Origin: Kiritimatiellia bacterium
Lineage (GTDB): Bacteria; Verrucomicrobiota; Kiritimatiellia; RFP12; UBA1067
Reading direction: 5' to 3'
Assembly: GCA_028686345.1 (NCBI GenBank)
Contig: JAQUCE010000016.1
Location: 1-62,449 of the forward strand
Length of the DNA: 62,449 nt
Shown: piece after piece, positions 41,974 through 51,040 of the stretch
How the letters are laid out: the number at the start of each line of letters is the position of its first letter
Position numbering within the stretch: position 1 is the first letter of the stretch
Translations under genes and position numbers: made by a program
Notes under the pieces: model-generated
Seen by the model: only the letters and a program-made list of their open reading frames with translations
What the model was told of the DNA's origin: nothing
The model's database searches: none

Positions 41974-43437
41974 TCACTTCTTCCTGTCAAATATGGTTGA
42001 TATGTTTTGAGAAGCCGTGAGGCGCTGCAGCTCGATCTGGGCCTGGGCCTCCAACTCAGCTAAAGAGCTACGGCCTAACCGTTTCTCAGCACTCCCAAAC
42101 AACCACTTGTTTCCGGTTTTAGGCTTAATGGGCGCAGTGTTCTGCTCTGATACTGGCGGCCCTCTGCTTTCAGTGTTGTTCGCCGGCGCGGCACCGGGTG
42201 CACCCTTGCACCCCTTTAACTCTTCGACTGAGACCTCTTCATACTCCAACAGCTCACCCTCTGCCAGGCCAATTGCATCCATATCCTGAATTTCAACCGG
42301 GCTCTCCTCTGAACAACTGTCAACCCCCTCCAGCACCTTGGCCGCCTCCGCAAAGAGAGCTTTGATCAGAACCAATTTGCGCGCAGCAATATTGTCGCTT
42401 GATCCGCCGTTGCTTTGCTCTCCCTCATATTTGACAAACTCCTGTTTAAGCCCCTGGTTTGTCAGCTCCAGCTCCTCCAGCCGCTGTAAAAGCCCGGCCA
42501 GCTGCAAGTTTTTCGCTGCCATAACCTCAGCCTCTTGTTCACGCTCGCGTGTCAGCACGCTGATCTGATCCGCGCAGGCGGACTCTTTCGCGCTGACATC
42601 CCGCTCACATTCGCGCTTCAGCGCATTGATTTGATCTTCGGAGGCCGACTTTTTCTCGCTCAACTCCGCTTGATGCTGTTGTTTCAGCTGCTCCAGCTGC
42701 TCCCCCAGCTCCTGGTTGTCCTTGCGCAAGACCGCAATCTCAGCCGCAAAACTTTCCCGCTCCAAAGTCAACGCCTCGGTTTTCAACTGTAAATCAGTGA
42801 TGCTCCCAGTGAGAGTTGCGATCGTTGCCTGCTGCTTGCCTAGCATCTTATTCGACTCACTCAGGCTGGCCATCATCTCCGCGCTTTGCGTCTGCAACTC
42901 CTGCTGCAGCTTTGCAGCTGTCTCGGAAAGTTCATTCGCCCTCTCACGCTCACACTGAAATGAAGCACTCAGTTTTGACAGCTCCCTGCCAGCTCGGCGC
43001 AACTCAGCCTCGCCCGTGCTCTTTTGCGCTTCCAGCGTTGCAAGCTGAGCCAGCACGCCATCATACTTTGCCTGCGAGACACTGGTTTCTAATGGCAATG
43101 GCGCGCTCTGCTCCTGTTCGTGCTGCTTGCAGTAAACACAGGCACCCGCTGGTATTGAACCGCTCTCAATCAATCCTTGCATTGCTTTGCGGTGTATCGG
43201 CCCATAAAAAGAGGCTGGTTCAATCTCAGCCACACAATTCATCTCAAGCGCAGCCACTCGCACAGCCAGCTCCCATTTTCCGTCCGCGCAGGAGACCTCG
43301 CTGGCCGGTGAAACCCGCCCATCCTCCACCCAGCTCATGAGCACGCTGAATGTCACTGGCCCAAAAACACCGCCGTTTTCATCCCGCACATGCCACTGAT
43401 CCAATACATGTGAAATCTTTTTTGTTTTACTCGCCAA
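41974..43437 (-). CDS. GYF_2-like domain/coiled-coil protein A
   Basis: A 487-residue protein with the same layout as its downstream neighbour: WHVRDENGGVFGPVTFSVLM, SWVEDGRVSPASEV and a second half-module SFYGPIHRKAMQGLIESGSI with a CVYC pair, then a long coiled coil (about residues 110-345) and a disordered, acidic C-terminal region. Sequence identity between the two is low outside the domain signatures, so the duplication is old or they evolved as a heteromeric pair. It is the first gene of the operon. The C-terminus ends in a short basic helix (RLTASQNISTIFDRKK). Confidence 0.7.
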   Translation of the reverse strand: MASKTKKISHVLDQWHVRDENGGVFGPVTFSVLMSWVEDGRVSPASEVSCADGKWELAVRVAALEMNCVAEIEPASFYGPIHRKAMQGLIESGSIPAGACVYCKQHEQEQSAPLPLETSVSQAKYDGVLAQLATLEAQKSTGEAELRRAGRELSKLSASFQCERERANELSETAAKLQQELQTQSAEMMASLSESNKMLGKQQATIATLTGSITDLQLKTEALTLERESFAAEIAVLRKDNQELGEQLEQLKQQHQAELSEKKSASEDQINALKRECERDVSAKESACADQISVLTREREQEAEVMAAKNLQLAGLLQRLEELELTNQGLKQEFVKYEGEQSNGGSSDNIAARKLVLIKALFAEAAKVLEGVDSCSEESPVEIQDMDAIGLAEGELLEYEEVSVEELKGCKGAPGAAPANNTESRGPPVSEQNTAPIKPKTGNKWLFGSAEKRLGRSSLAELEAQAQIELQRLTASQNISTIFDRKK

Positions 43438-43509
43438 AACGTTACCTTTGTTAATTCACCGATGTCGCTCGTAGAGCGACTACTACACTAAGCTCTCAAT
43501 CGCCAACCA

Positions 43510-43570
43510 TCCACCGCATAGCGGCGGATATACTGTGCTGCTTTCAGTATGTCCGCCGCTATGCGGTGGA
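43510..43570. repeat. Inverted pair of CCGCATAGCGG units
   Basis: TCCACCGCATAGCGGCGGA (43510-43528) and its reverse complement (43552-43570) face each other, with TATACTG/CAGTATG also paired. It forms a hairpin of about 25 bp upstream of the GYF_2/NERD operon, between divergent genes. Confidence 0.8.
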
Positions 43571-43740
43571 CAGAGATTAGATCAATTTAAAGGTTTTATT
43601 CTACCATGGACGCAAACAGCAAGCAACTCTGCAAAACAGAGATTTCTTTGTTTCATTCCAGCGCGAAAATCAGTATATTTAGAGTATCAGTAGCGAGAAG
43701 CTAAGCTCCCGCAGTAAAAACATGGAAATGAGAGAATTTT

Positions 43741-45669
43741 ATGAAACAAAATAATGGTAGTTCAAAGCCGACCGTAGTCCCCCAAGAACTGGTGGGCTCT
43801 TTTATTCTTGTGACCCTGCTGTTTGCACTGTGGGGCTTTGCCAACGACATTACCAACCCGATGGTAGCCGCATTTAAAAATATTCTGCTGCTCAGCAATT
43901 TTGAGAGTTCGCTGGTGCAGGCCGCCTTCTATGGCGGCTATGCTCTGATGGCAATTCCCGCCGCCATCTTCATCAAACGCTTCTCCTATAAAAAAGGAAT
44001 CCTGATCGGCCTGGCGCTCTACGCCACAGGCTGCCTGCTTTTCATCCCCTCTGGCTGGTCCATGACCTTTGCCCCTTTTCTGCTCGCATATCTGATTATG
44101 ACCTGCGGACTTTCGTTCCTTGAAACAACCGCCAACCCCTATGTGCTCTCCATGGGCGACGAAGCCACCTCCACCCGCCGCCTCAACCTGGCGCAGGCTT
44201 TCAACCCCATGGGCTCCATCTCCGGTATGTTTGTGGCCAGTATGATTATTTTAGTGAGCCTTAACACCACCACCGAGAGCGGACGCCGTTTTCTGCAGAG
44301 CGCCGCAGCAGGCGAACCAATCACCACTCAAGTGGTCGCGGCCCAACTCGAAACAACGCAAAAGCTGAACTCGATTTTCTCTGAAACCAACTGGACCACC
44401 AGCAAGAAATGGCTGAAGAAAGCCAGTGAACTCTCAGCCTCCTTGAGCCACAACCTCACGCTGCTGGTTGACCCCAGGGCCGAGCAAGCCCTTGCCCTGC
44501 AAACAGCGATTGAAAATCAACCGCATGAAAACAAATTTGCCGCTGCCCTGAAGGCCGTGGCGGTTGTGCTGCAGATGCGCGAACCGATCCAGCCAACCCC
44601 TGCCGAACAACAGCGCGACACAATTTTCAACGGCCCCGGCGGCCTTGAACTAGCTATGCTGCTGGGAGACGAGCGACTGCTGTTCAATGAAATACCGGGC
44701 TTCAGTTCTTTGCTGCACACCATACGCGCCGCCGCCGCCTCTGCCAACTCCCTCAATGCGCAACTCCCGGCCATGTACGAAAACCCTGTCCATGACGCGC
44801 AGCACTCCATGGTTGCAACCAAGCACCTGGCAGCACTCAACACCTCTTTAACCCAAGCAGCGCAAGCCATGCAGGCACTGCCAACCGAGTCACTGCAAAC
44901 CTACTTCGCCGGCTCAGGCAAACAACTGAAAGCCATCCAAAAAAAGGACCTTTCCATTGTGGTGACCCCTTACGCCATTATGGGCGGGTTCCTGATTCTG
45001 ATCTTCGCGCTTTTCGCATGGAAGCTCCCCGCTGGCGTTGAGAATGAAGGCAGCGCTGAACTCGACTTCAAAGGCACGCTGCGCCGGCTCTCACGTAACT
45101 CACGCTATATCGAAGGCGTTGTTGCGCAAACCTTCTACGTGGGCGCACAGATCATGTGCTGGACCTTTATCATACAGTATGCCGAAAAGGAGCTTGGTCT
45201 CTCTAAATCCACAGCTCAGAACTGCAACATACTGGCCATGATCATCTTTGTCAGCAGCCGTTTCATCTGCACCTTCCTCCTGCACTATATAAAACCAGGT
45301 GCGTTGCTGGGAGTTTTAGCTGCCGGCGGCTTAACCCTGACCGCTGGCACCATCTTTATCAGCGGCTACACCGGCCTGTATTGCCTGATCGGTGTATCAG
45401 CCTGCATGTCGCTGATGTTCCCGACCATCTACGGCATTGCCTTGCACGGACTTGGAGATGATGCCAAGCTCGCCTCGGCCGGCTTGATCCTCGCCATTGG
45501 CGGCGGCTGCCTGATGCCGCCCCTGCAAGCCGCCATCATTGACATGCCCCCGTTTGACCTCGGATTCATGGAACTCGCCAGTGTGCGCGCCTCTTTCATC
45601 CTGCCGTTGATCTGCTTTGCCGTGATCGCGCATTACGGCTGGAAAACGCAGCGGGTACACATGCGATAA
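43741..45669 (+). CDS. FucP-like MFS sugar permease with large loop insertion
   Basis: A 642-residue transporter of the L-fucose/glucose-galactose:H+ symporter type. The start LLFALWGFANDITNPMVAAF, PAAIFIKRFSYKKGILIGL and FLETTANPYVLSMGDEAT..LNLAQAFNPMGSI are close to FucP signatures, including the NP and Glu residues that bind substrate. Homologues are about 420-440 residues. Here some 200 extra residues (about 185-395) lie between predicted helices 5 and 6, mostly Ala/Leu-rich helices. In FucP this loop faces the periplasm. Substrate is unknown; the sulfatase and oxidoreductase nearby fit a sugar diet. Confidence 0.85.
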   Translation: MKQNNGSSKPTVVPQELVGSFILVTLLFALWGFANDITNPMVAAFKNILLLSNFESSLVQAAFYGGYALMAIPAAIFIKRFSYKKGILIGLALYATGCLLFIPSGWSMTFAPFLLAYLIMTCGLSFLETTANPYVLSMGDEATSTRRLNLAQAFNPMGSISGMFVASMIILVSLNTTTESGRRFLQSAAAGEPITTQVVAAQLETTQKLNSIFSETNWTTSKKWLKKASELSASLSHNLTLLVDPRAEQALALQTAIENQPHENKFAAALKAVAVVLQMREPIQPTPAEQQRDTIFNGPGGLELAMLLGDERLLFNEIPGFSSLLHTIRAAAASANSLNAQLPAMYENPVHDAQHSMVATKHLAALNTSLTQAAQAMQALPTESLQTYFAGSGKQLKAIQKKDLSIVVTPYAIMGGFLILIFALFAWKLPAGVENEGSAELDFKGTLRRLSRNSRYIEGVVAQTFYVGAQIMCWTFIIQYAEKELGLSKSTAQNCNILAMIIFVSSRFICTFLLHYIKPGALLGVLAAGGLTLTAGTIFISGYTGLYCLIGVSACMSLMFPTIYGIALHGLGDDAKLASAGLILAIGGGCLMPPLQAAIIDMPPFDLGFMELASVRASFILPLICFAVIAHYGWKTQRVHMR

Positions 45670-45791
45670 GTTTGTTGTCATTCATAGCGGGCACTAACCG
45701 CAACGCGCGCGCGTAAAGGGCCAAGTCCAGTGGTCTGGATTCTCAACAACACCTCCGAATTCAAGCCAGGAGCTACCGTACACACCCAAAA

Positions 45792-45823
45792 GAGCGCATT
45801 GAAACCATGGTTTCAATGCGCTC
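45792..45823. terminator. Bidirectional Rho-independent terminator
   Basis: A perfect 32-bp palindrome (GAGCGCATTGAAACC and its complement about a central AT), flanked by AAAA on the left and a TTTT run on the right. It lies between the convergent permease and OmpA genes, so it can end transcripts from both sides. Confidence 0.9.
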
Positions 45824-45853
45824 CTCTTTTACTTGTTGTAAAACTTAATTAAT

Positions 45854-47137
45854 TTACTTGATATATTTACCCTTGTCCGCATTGGTGCCTGCGCCGCGGA
45901 TATAGATCTCAACCCGCCGGTTTTCAGGGTTGCCGTTCACTAGATCTGGCTGAGCTTTGGGACGACTGAAGCCGTAACCAACAGCATTCATGCGCCCTGA
46001 ACCAATACCTTTGCCGGCAATATAGGAGAGCACTGCCTGGGCACGCCGCTCAGAGAGATCCTGATTATACTTCTGACTGGAACGTGCGCGACGATCAGCA
46101 TGCCCCTCAATCAGCGCGGTTGCATCGCCCTTGATCGAGAGCACGCGTACAATCTCATTCAGGTCGTTAAAATACTCTGGCTTGATAATGGTTGTGTCAT
46201 AATCGAAATTGATATTCAATTCGAAAAGCATCAGGTCATCGGTGGGATCAAGTGGGTTGGTTTTGTCAACCAGAACCTCATGCCCGTCGGAAACACCGCC
46301 GCCGTCTGTATCGCGATTCAGTGGATCGGTTTTGTACTTGTGCACCTCCTCGCCATCGCTCAGGCCGTCAAAGTCAGTATCAGGATTGAGCGGATCAGTC
46401 TTATAGATCAGATACTCTTCGCCATCAGTCAGGCCGTCGCCATCAGTATCTTTATTGAAGGGGTCAGTGCCTAGTTTGGCTTCCAGAGCGTCACTCAAGC
46501 CATCACCATCAGAATCTTTATCAACATCCGCCAGCACAGCGGCACCGGCCATATTACCTCCTGAACTGCCGCCGCCGCCAAAGCGATAAGCAACACCCAG
46601 ATCAAAGCCGTACATCATCGCGCAGTGCGGGTCGATCGACATAAAAGAACCGGCGTCAGCACGCAGTGACCACCTGTCAGTCAGATGATAAAAGAAGCCG
46701 GCGCCAACACGCGGACCCCAGACAATGTGCTTATCGCCCTCACAGAAGACTCTATTCTTTGCCCGGTAATTTCCCATACCAACGGATAGATAGGGATCGA
46801 ACCGCTCGAAACGATCAAAGTGATACAAGCCATCCAAGAAGAACCCATTCACACTTTTAGCTGAGACATCACTGCCAGTGATATTTGGCGCCCATGAAGA
46901 GCCGGCCTCTACGCTCCAGCTCTCGGTCAAATCGTAACCCAACCGCAATACCATATTAAAGCCTTCATCAACCGGCTGCCCTCCCTGAAAAAACATCATG
47001 CCCGCACCGGGGCTTATATACCAGCGCGAACTCTGATTCGCCTCAGCCAAAGGAACCTGACCCTCCTCCTGAGCCATAACCGGAGCAATAGCAAGCGTTA
47101 ACAACATGGTTAGCGATAAACAGGCAACATTTTTCAT
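45854..47137 (-). CDS. OmpA-family protein with thrombospondin type-3 repeats
   Basis: A 427-residue outer-membrane protein. After a signal peptide (LTMLLTLAIAPVMAQ) come about 170 residues of OmpA-like beta barrel. Residues 205-300 contain calcium-binding type-3 repeats (DSDGDGLSDALEAKLGTDPF, DTDGDGLTDGEE and two more). The C-terminal OmpA domain has IEGHADRRARSSQKYNQDLS and ENRRVEIYIRG, which bind peptidoglycan. It should tie the outer membrane to the wall and stabilise the envelope. Transcription ends at the palindrome 30 bp downstream. Confidence 0.9.
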   Translation of the reverse strand: MKNVACLSLTMLLTLAIAPVMAQEEGQVPLAEANQSSRWYISPGAGMMFFQGGQPVDEGFNMVLRLGYDLTESWSVEAGSSWAPNITGSDVSAKSVNGFFLDGLYHFDRFERFDPYLSVGMGNYRAKNRVFCEGDKHIVWGPRVGAGFFYHLTDRWSLRADAGSFMSIDPHCAMMYGFDLGVAYRFGGGGSSGGNMAGAAVLADVDKDSDGDGLSDALEAKLGTDPFNKDTDGDGLTDGEEYLIYKTDPLNPDTDFDGLSDGEEVHKYKTDPLNRDTDGGGVSDGHEVLVDKTNPLDPTDDLMLFELNINFDYDTTIIKPEYFNDLNEIVRVLSIKGDATALIEGHADRRARSSQKYNQDLSERRAQAVLSYIAGKGIGSGRMNAVGYGFSRPKAQPDLVNGNPENRRVEIYIRGAGTNADKGKYIK

Positions 47138-47240
47138 AAACTAAATCCTTTCTTTAACAAGTTCGAGACAAGGTTACTAAATAAACCTACAACTTGCAAC
47201 AACAAATAAGCAACATTACAAAAAAGTAATCTACACAATC

Positions 47241-48281
47241 TTATTGCGGCAAGCGCGTGGCGGCAGAGTGGTAAATCCTCTCGATCAGCGCGATGGAGCG
47301 GCAGGCCTCCGCCCCGTCAACCGCATACGGCTCGCCCTCAGCCAGTGCCTTGATAAATTCACCTACGCAGGCTGCGTGGTTGAGATGATCCATGGCACCG
47401 GGCGCCGCGGCGCCTGATAAAGTGGCGCGGGGTGAGTAAAGAACGCGCGTCTGTTCGTCTTCCGCGCTCTTCTGCTTGAATTCAAACATCAGCAAATGGT
47501 CGTCTTCCAACACCACTGTTCCGTCAGTACCGGTGATCTCAAGCCGCCGGGCCCGGCCTGGCCAGGAGGAGGTGGTTCCCACAATCGTGCCAATGGCTCC
47601 ACCCTCAAAGAGGAGAGAGGCTGAGGCCGCATCTTCGACCTCGATCCACGGATGCCCGGCGGAAGAGATAACCGCTGCAACTGATTTCACCGGCGGCATC
47701 AAGCTGCACAGGATATCAATCATGTGAATCGCCTGATTCATCAGCGCACCGCCGCCATCCAGTGCTTTTGTGCCGTGCCAGCAGGATTCTTTGTAGTAAG
47801 CAGGCTCACGCCACCAGGGAACATAAACCGCAGCGTGGGTGATGGTTCCAAAGCGTCCGCTGGCAATTGCATGACGCACCGGCTGCAGCGCTGGTATGTG
47901 CCGCAGTTGGAATAGGCACCCCAACTGTGTGCCTGCGGCTTGATGCGCGGCGATCATCTGCCCGGCGCGCGCAACTGAAATCTCAAGTGGTTTTTCACAC
48001 AGCACGTGCACCCCTGCCCGGGCAGCGGCCATTGCCGGCTCCAGGTGCGCGCCCGAGGGAGTGGCGATCATCAACACATCCACACCCGGTGCTTGCAGCA
48101 TCTGCTCTAAACATGTGTAGGCAGTACACCCGAAGCTGGCCGCGAAATTATCAGCGTTTTCCTGTGAGCGGCTGCAAACCGCCACCAAACTTGCGCCCGG
48201 TGTGCTCAGAACTGCGCGCGCATGAAACTTGGCGATCAGACCAGTTCCCAACACCGCAAAACCATATTTTTCAGTACTCAT
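47241..48281 (-). CDS. Gfo/Idh/MocA-family oxidoreductase
   Basis: A 346-residue NAD(P)-dependent oxidoreductase. The N-terminal Rossmann fold has VLGTGLIAKFHARAVLSTPG, and VLCEKPLEISVARAG contains the conserved EKP lysine used in catalysis. The C-terminal alpha/beta domain includes DGGGALMNQAIHMIDILCSL with the family histidine. Members oxidise or epimerise sugars, inositols and their derivatives. Alone on the minus strand next to the OmpA gene; the substrate cannot be named. Confidence 0.9.
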   Translation of the reverse strand: MSTEKYGFAVLGTGLIAKFHARAVLSTPGASLVAVCSRSQENADNFAASFGCTAYTCLEQMLQAPGVDVLMIATPSGAHLEPAMAAARAGVHVLCEKPLEISVARAGQMIAAHQAAGTQLGCLFQLRHIPALQPVRHAIASGRFGTITHAAVYVPWWREPAYYKESCWHGTKALDGGGALMNQAIHMIDILCSLMPPVKSVAAVISSAGHPWIEVEDAASASLLFEGGAIGTIVGTTSSWPGRARRLEITGTDGTVVLEDDHLLMFEFKQKSAEDEQTRVLYSPRATLSGAAAPGAMDHLNHAACVGEFIKALAEGEPYAVDGAEACRSIALIERIYHSAATRLPQ

Positions 48282-48586
48282 ACAAATTTTTCATCAGTCA
48301 TAAACTTTGTCGATCCTTCTCGTATCGGCTTGCACTCAGCTCGATCACTTGGTCGCAGTTTCGTACACCGCTTAGGGACAGGCACCGAACCACCCGCAGT
48401 TGTCCGCATAGCGGGCGACCTCCTTGTTTCGCACCTTATCTCACACCTTAGTCAAGCTAGGCTAAGTGCAAGACAAAGCTAGCGACAACGTTCGCCTGTT
48501 CGCTTGTGCGCCAATGTCATACATCTTAATCAACACTGAAAAGTGAGCGAGATAAACTTGGCGACTTCCGGATTATATCTCCAAGC
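48282..48586. other. Spacer without a recognised gene
   Basis: Between gltX (array side) and the oxidoreductase promoter. It contains GCTAGGCTAAGTGCAAGACA and related degenerate words but no frame with protein-like character. Confidence 0.45.
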
Positions 48587-48647
48587 CCCGAACCCTAAAC
48601 CCTAAACCCTAAACCCTAAACCCTAAACCCTGACCCCCAAACCCCAA
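48587..48647 (-). repeat. Telomere-like heptamer array after the gltX stop
   Basis: In the gltX mRNA sense the TAG stop is followed by TTGGGGTTTGGGGGTCAGGG, then TTTAGGG repeated five times in exact 7-base steps. The unit equals the plant telomere repeat. Eight runs of three or more G occur in about 60 bases, a classic G-quadruplex pattern in the 3' untranslated region. Confidence 0.85.
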
Positions 48648-49976
48648 CTACTGAGAACCCTCTGCCCAGTCATTGTCACGCAGCCGCTGCGCAGTCAAGC
48701 GCAAGCGCCGGCAGACCCGCTCCTGCCCGATTAAGACCAGCATCTCAAAGAGGCCCGGACCCTCTGAAAGTCCGGAGACCGCCACGCGCACTGGATGAAC
48801 CAGCGCACCCATACCAGCCTCATTGGCCTCAGCAAGCCGCGTCAGTGTAGCGTGGGTTGTCTCCAGATCAAAATTCTCCAAGGCTTCATACGCTGCGGCA
48901 ATCTGCTCCAGCAGCTCAGCCACCCCCTCTTTCATCAGCCGTTTTTTTACTGCCTTGGCATCGTAAGGATAGTCCTCGGTGAAAAAATAAGCACAGTTAT
49001 CAGGAATATCAGAGAAAAACTTGGTACGCACCTGCATCTGCTCCATAATCCCATCCAAGTCAACCCCTTCCATGGAGAGGCCTGCGCCAGTGATCCGCGC
49101 TTTGAAGGAGTCTGCATAGATCTCACGCGGCTGTTGACGGATATACTCCCCGTTCATCCAGACCAGTTTTTTAATATCAAAACGAGCGGCGCTGGATTTG
49201 CAGCGCTCCAGGGAGAACAACTCGATCATCTCAGCGCGGGTCAGGACTTCGCGGTCATCGCCCGGCGCCCATCCCAAAAGCAACAGGAAGTTGAAAAGCG
49301 TCTCAGGCAGATAGCCCTGCTCCTTGAACTCCCCGACAAACGCAGCGCCATCACGCTTGGAATAAGGTTTACCATGATGATTCACAATCATCGGCAGATG
49401 AGCGAAGTGCGGCACAGGCGCGCCGACTGCTTTGAAGAGCTCGATATGCTTGAAGGTGTTCTCAACATGATCATCGCCGCGGATCACATGGGTGATCCCC
49501 ATGTCAATGTCATCCACCACATTTGCCAAATGAAAGACCGGCGAGCCATCCGAGCGCACAATCACAAAATCCTGGGTGTCAACCGCTTTTTTTGAGATCT
49601 GTCCCTTAACCTGATCCTCAAAGCCCAACACACCCTCATGCGGCATACGGAAGATAACGCACTCGCCGCCCCCCCCCTTGTTCTCACGATAAGCCAAGCC
49701 GCGGCGCAGCAGATCCTCGGCGATCGCCAGATGGCGCTCCCGATTCCTACTCTGATAGACCGGCTCTTCATCGTAGTCAAGTCCCAGCCAATTCATGCAG
49801 TCAAGCAAGGTCCTGACAGCCTGCGGCGTGGAACGCTCCAGATCAGTGTCTTCAACCCGCAGCAGGAACTTTCCCTGCGAGTGACGGGCAAAGAGCCAGT
49901 TGAAAATAGCCGCGCGGATGTTGCCAATGTGGACATTGCCTGTGGGGCTGGGTGCAAAACGAACTCTAACTGACAT
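48648..49976 (-). CDS. gltX: Glutamyl-tRNA synthetase
   Basis: A 442-residue class I synthetase that charges tRNA-Glu. N-terminal RVRFAPSPTGNVHIGNIRAA is the HIGH-motif region (HIGN here), VIRGDDHVENTFKHIELFKA is conserved, and KPYSKRDGAAFVGEF corresponds to the KMSKS loop. The C-terminal anticodon-binding domain is a little shorter than in most bacterial GltX (about 470-490). The GEFxxQGYLPET segment is typical. Whether it is discriminating or also charges tRNA-Gln cannot be read directly. The stop is followed by a G-rich heptamer array. Confidence 0.93.
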   Translation of the reverse strand: MSVRVRFAPSPTGNVHIGNIRAAIFNWLFARHSQGKFLLRVEDTDLERSTPQAVRTLLDCMNWLGLDYDEEPVYQSRNRERHLAIAEDLLRRGLAYRENKGGGGECVIFRMPHEGVLGFEDQVKGQISKKAVDTQDFVIVRSDGSPVFHLANVVDDIDMGITHVIRGDDHVENTFKHIELFKAVGAPVPHFAHLPMIVNHHGKPYSKRDGAAFVGEFKEQGYLPETLFNFLLLLGWAPGDDREVLTRAEMIELFSLERCKSSAARFDIKKLVWMNGEYIRQQPREIYADSFKARITGAGLSMEGVDLDGIMEQMQVRTKFFSDIPDNCAYFFTEDYPYDAKAVKKRLMKEGVAELLEQIAAAYEALENFDLETTHATLTRLAEANEAGMGALVHPVRVAVSGLSEGPGLFEMLVLIGQERVCRRLRLTAQRLRDNDWAEGSQ

Positions 49977-50141
49977 ACTTATTTTCCTTTTCGTGCATAG
50001 CGGAGGATATACTTCGCAATCATCCGCTTTGAAACACCCTTCCGTCTTCGTGCTTCGCGGCTACGCCGGACACGGAAGGCCGGCACAAGAAACATACTTC
50101 CCGTCAATCCTATTACTCCTGTCTCCCATACATCCGGTACG
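49977..50141. other. Short repeat-bearing spacer
   Basis: Contains a partial CATAGCGGAGGATATACTT unit (about 49996-50014) of the CCGCATAGCGG family, upstream of gltX and downstream of the kinase-like gene. Confidence 0.5.
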
Positions 50142-51011
50142 CTACTGCCCTAAATCCCGCCGAATAAACTCAGCCACGCTGGCATCAGGCAGGAAGCGCA
50201 GCACGGAACTGGGAATATCCACCGCGATTTTTTCCAGTACCTCAATCACCGGGTCAAAAAAGGCGGCGTTCATCCAGGGCACCATCACCACATCCAACAT
50301 TCGTTTGAGCGCAGCACCCTTTGTGAGAGGCAGGAGCTCATTCTTCAGACCATGTTCAATAAAATAGATCTTCTTTAACGGAGCCGAACTGTTCATCACA
50401 AATCCACCTGAACTGGGCCAAGGTGAACCATAAACCCGCAAACCCGCCTCTTCAACCCGGATAATGGGGCGTTCATCGGTTAATACATCAATGCCCGCAG
50501 CGTGCAGGAGAGTCGAAATCGTACTCTTGCCCTGGCCGGAACGCCCAGTGCAGATGATGCCGGAGCCATCCACCACAGCGGCCGCGCTGTGAAAAACAAT
50601 CCCCTTTAAGTAGAGAAGCCGCATTACCAGCGCAAGAATGACAATAATGCCATAAGGGCCGTGGTACGCATTCGCATACATCTTGAAATAAGTCTCGGGA
50701 TTCCACTCAAAGGTCATCTTTTCATAAGGCCGCGCACCGGTCATGCGCCAGAGGATCTCCCCCTCAGGGTTGGCACCAATCAAGGTGGCAAAGCCGTTAT
50801 GATCTTCAAACGACCACGCCCGATCGCTGCTTCCGCCACATAGATCCTGACTGGCACCAACAACGTGAACAGTGCAACGCTCCCCGCTGAGCACACCACC
50901 TGCTTCAGAAAGCATGAAAGGCAGAAAGCTCTGGTTGAACTCCTCTGCCTTTAGATTACAAAACTCAAAGTCAATGCCAGCAACACAACATGTCATTCTT
51001 GAGTTTAACAT
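50142..51011 (-). CDS. HPr-kinase-like P-loop protein
   Basis: A 289-residue protein whose C-terminal half resembles the HPr kinase/PEP carboxykinase-like fold. Walker A is GRSGQGKST at residues 156-164 (Lys162). His141 in GIVFHSAAAV and Asp179-Glu180 replace the usual HxD/DD pattern, and GSPWPSSGG near 195-203 is typical of HprK-related kinases found with peptide-modifying cassettes. The N-terminal 120 residues match nothing I know. True HprK phosphorylates HPr of the sugar PTS, but there is no PTS here. It follows a 47-residue peptide gene by 29 bp, so the peptide may be its substrate. M6 is an alternative start. Confidence 0.75.
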   Translation of the reverse strand: MLNSRMTCCVAGIDFEFCNLKAEEFNQSFLPFMLSEAGGVLSGERCTVHVVGASQDLCGGSSDRAWSFEDHNGFATLIGANPEGEILWRMTGARPYEKMTFEWNPETYFKMYANAYHGPYGIIVILALVMRLLYLKGIVFHSAAAVVDGSGIICTGRSGQGKSTISTLLHAAGIDVLTDERPIIRVEEAGLRVYGSPWPSSGGFVMNSSAPLKKIYFIEHGLKNELLPLTKGAALKRMLDVVMVPWMNAAFFDPVIEVLEKIAVDIPSSVLRFLPDASVAEFIRRDLGQ

Positions 51012-51040
51012 GAGATCTTAATCAAAAAAAATAAATACCA

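Noticed and set aside
48587..48647. Eukaryotic telomere contamination or chromosome end
   Set aside because: The array is only five units, lies directly after a bacterial gltX and is followed by normal bacterial genes.
50142..51011. Annotation as true HPr kinase (hprK)
   Set aside because: The N-terminal domain does not match HprK, the catalytic acidic pair is altered, and no HPr or PTS gene is present.
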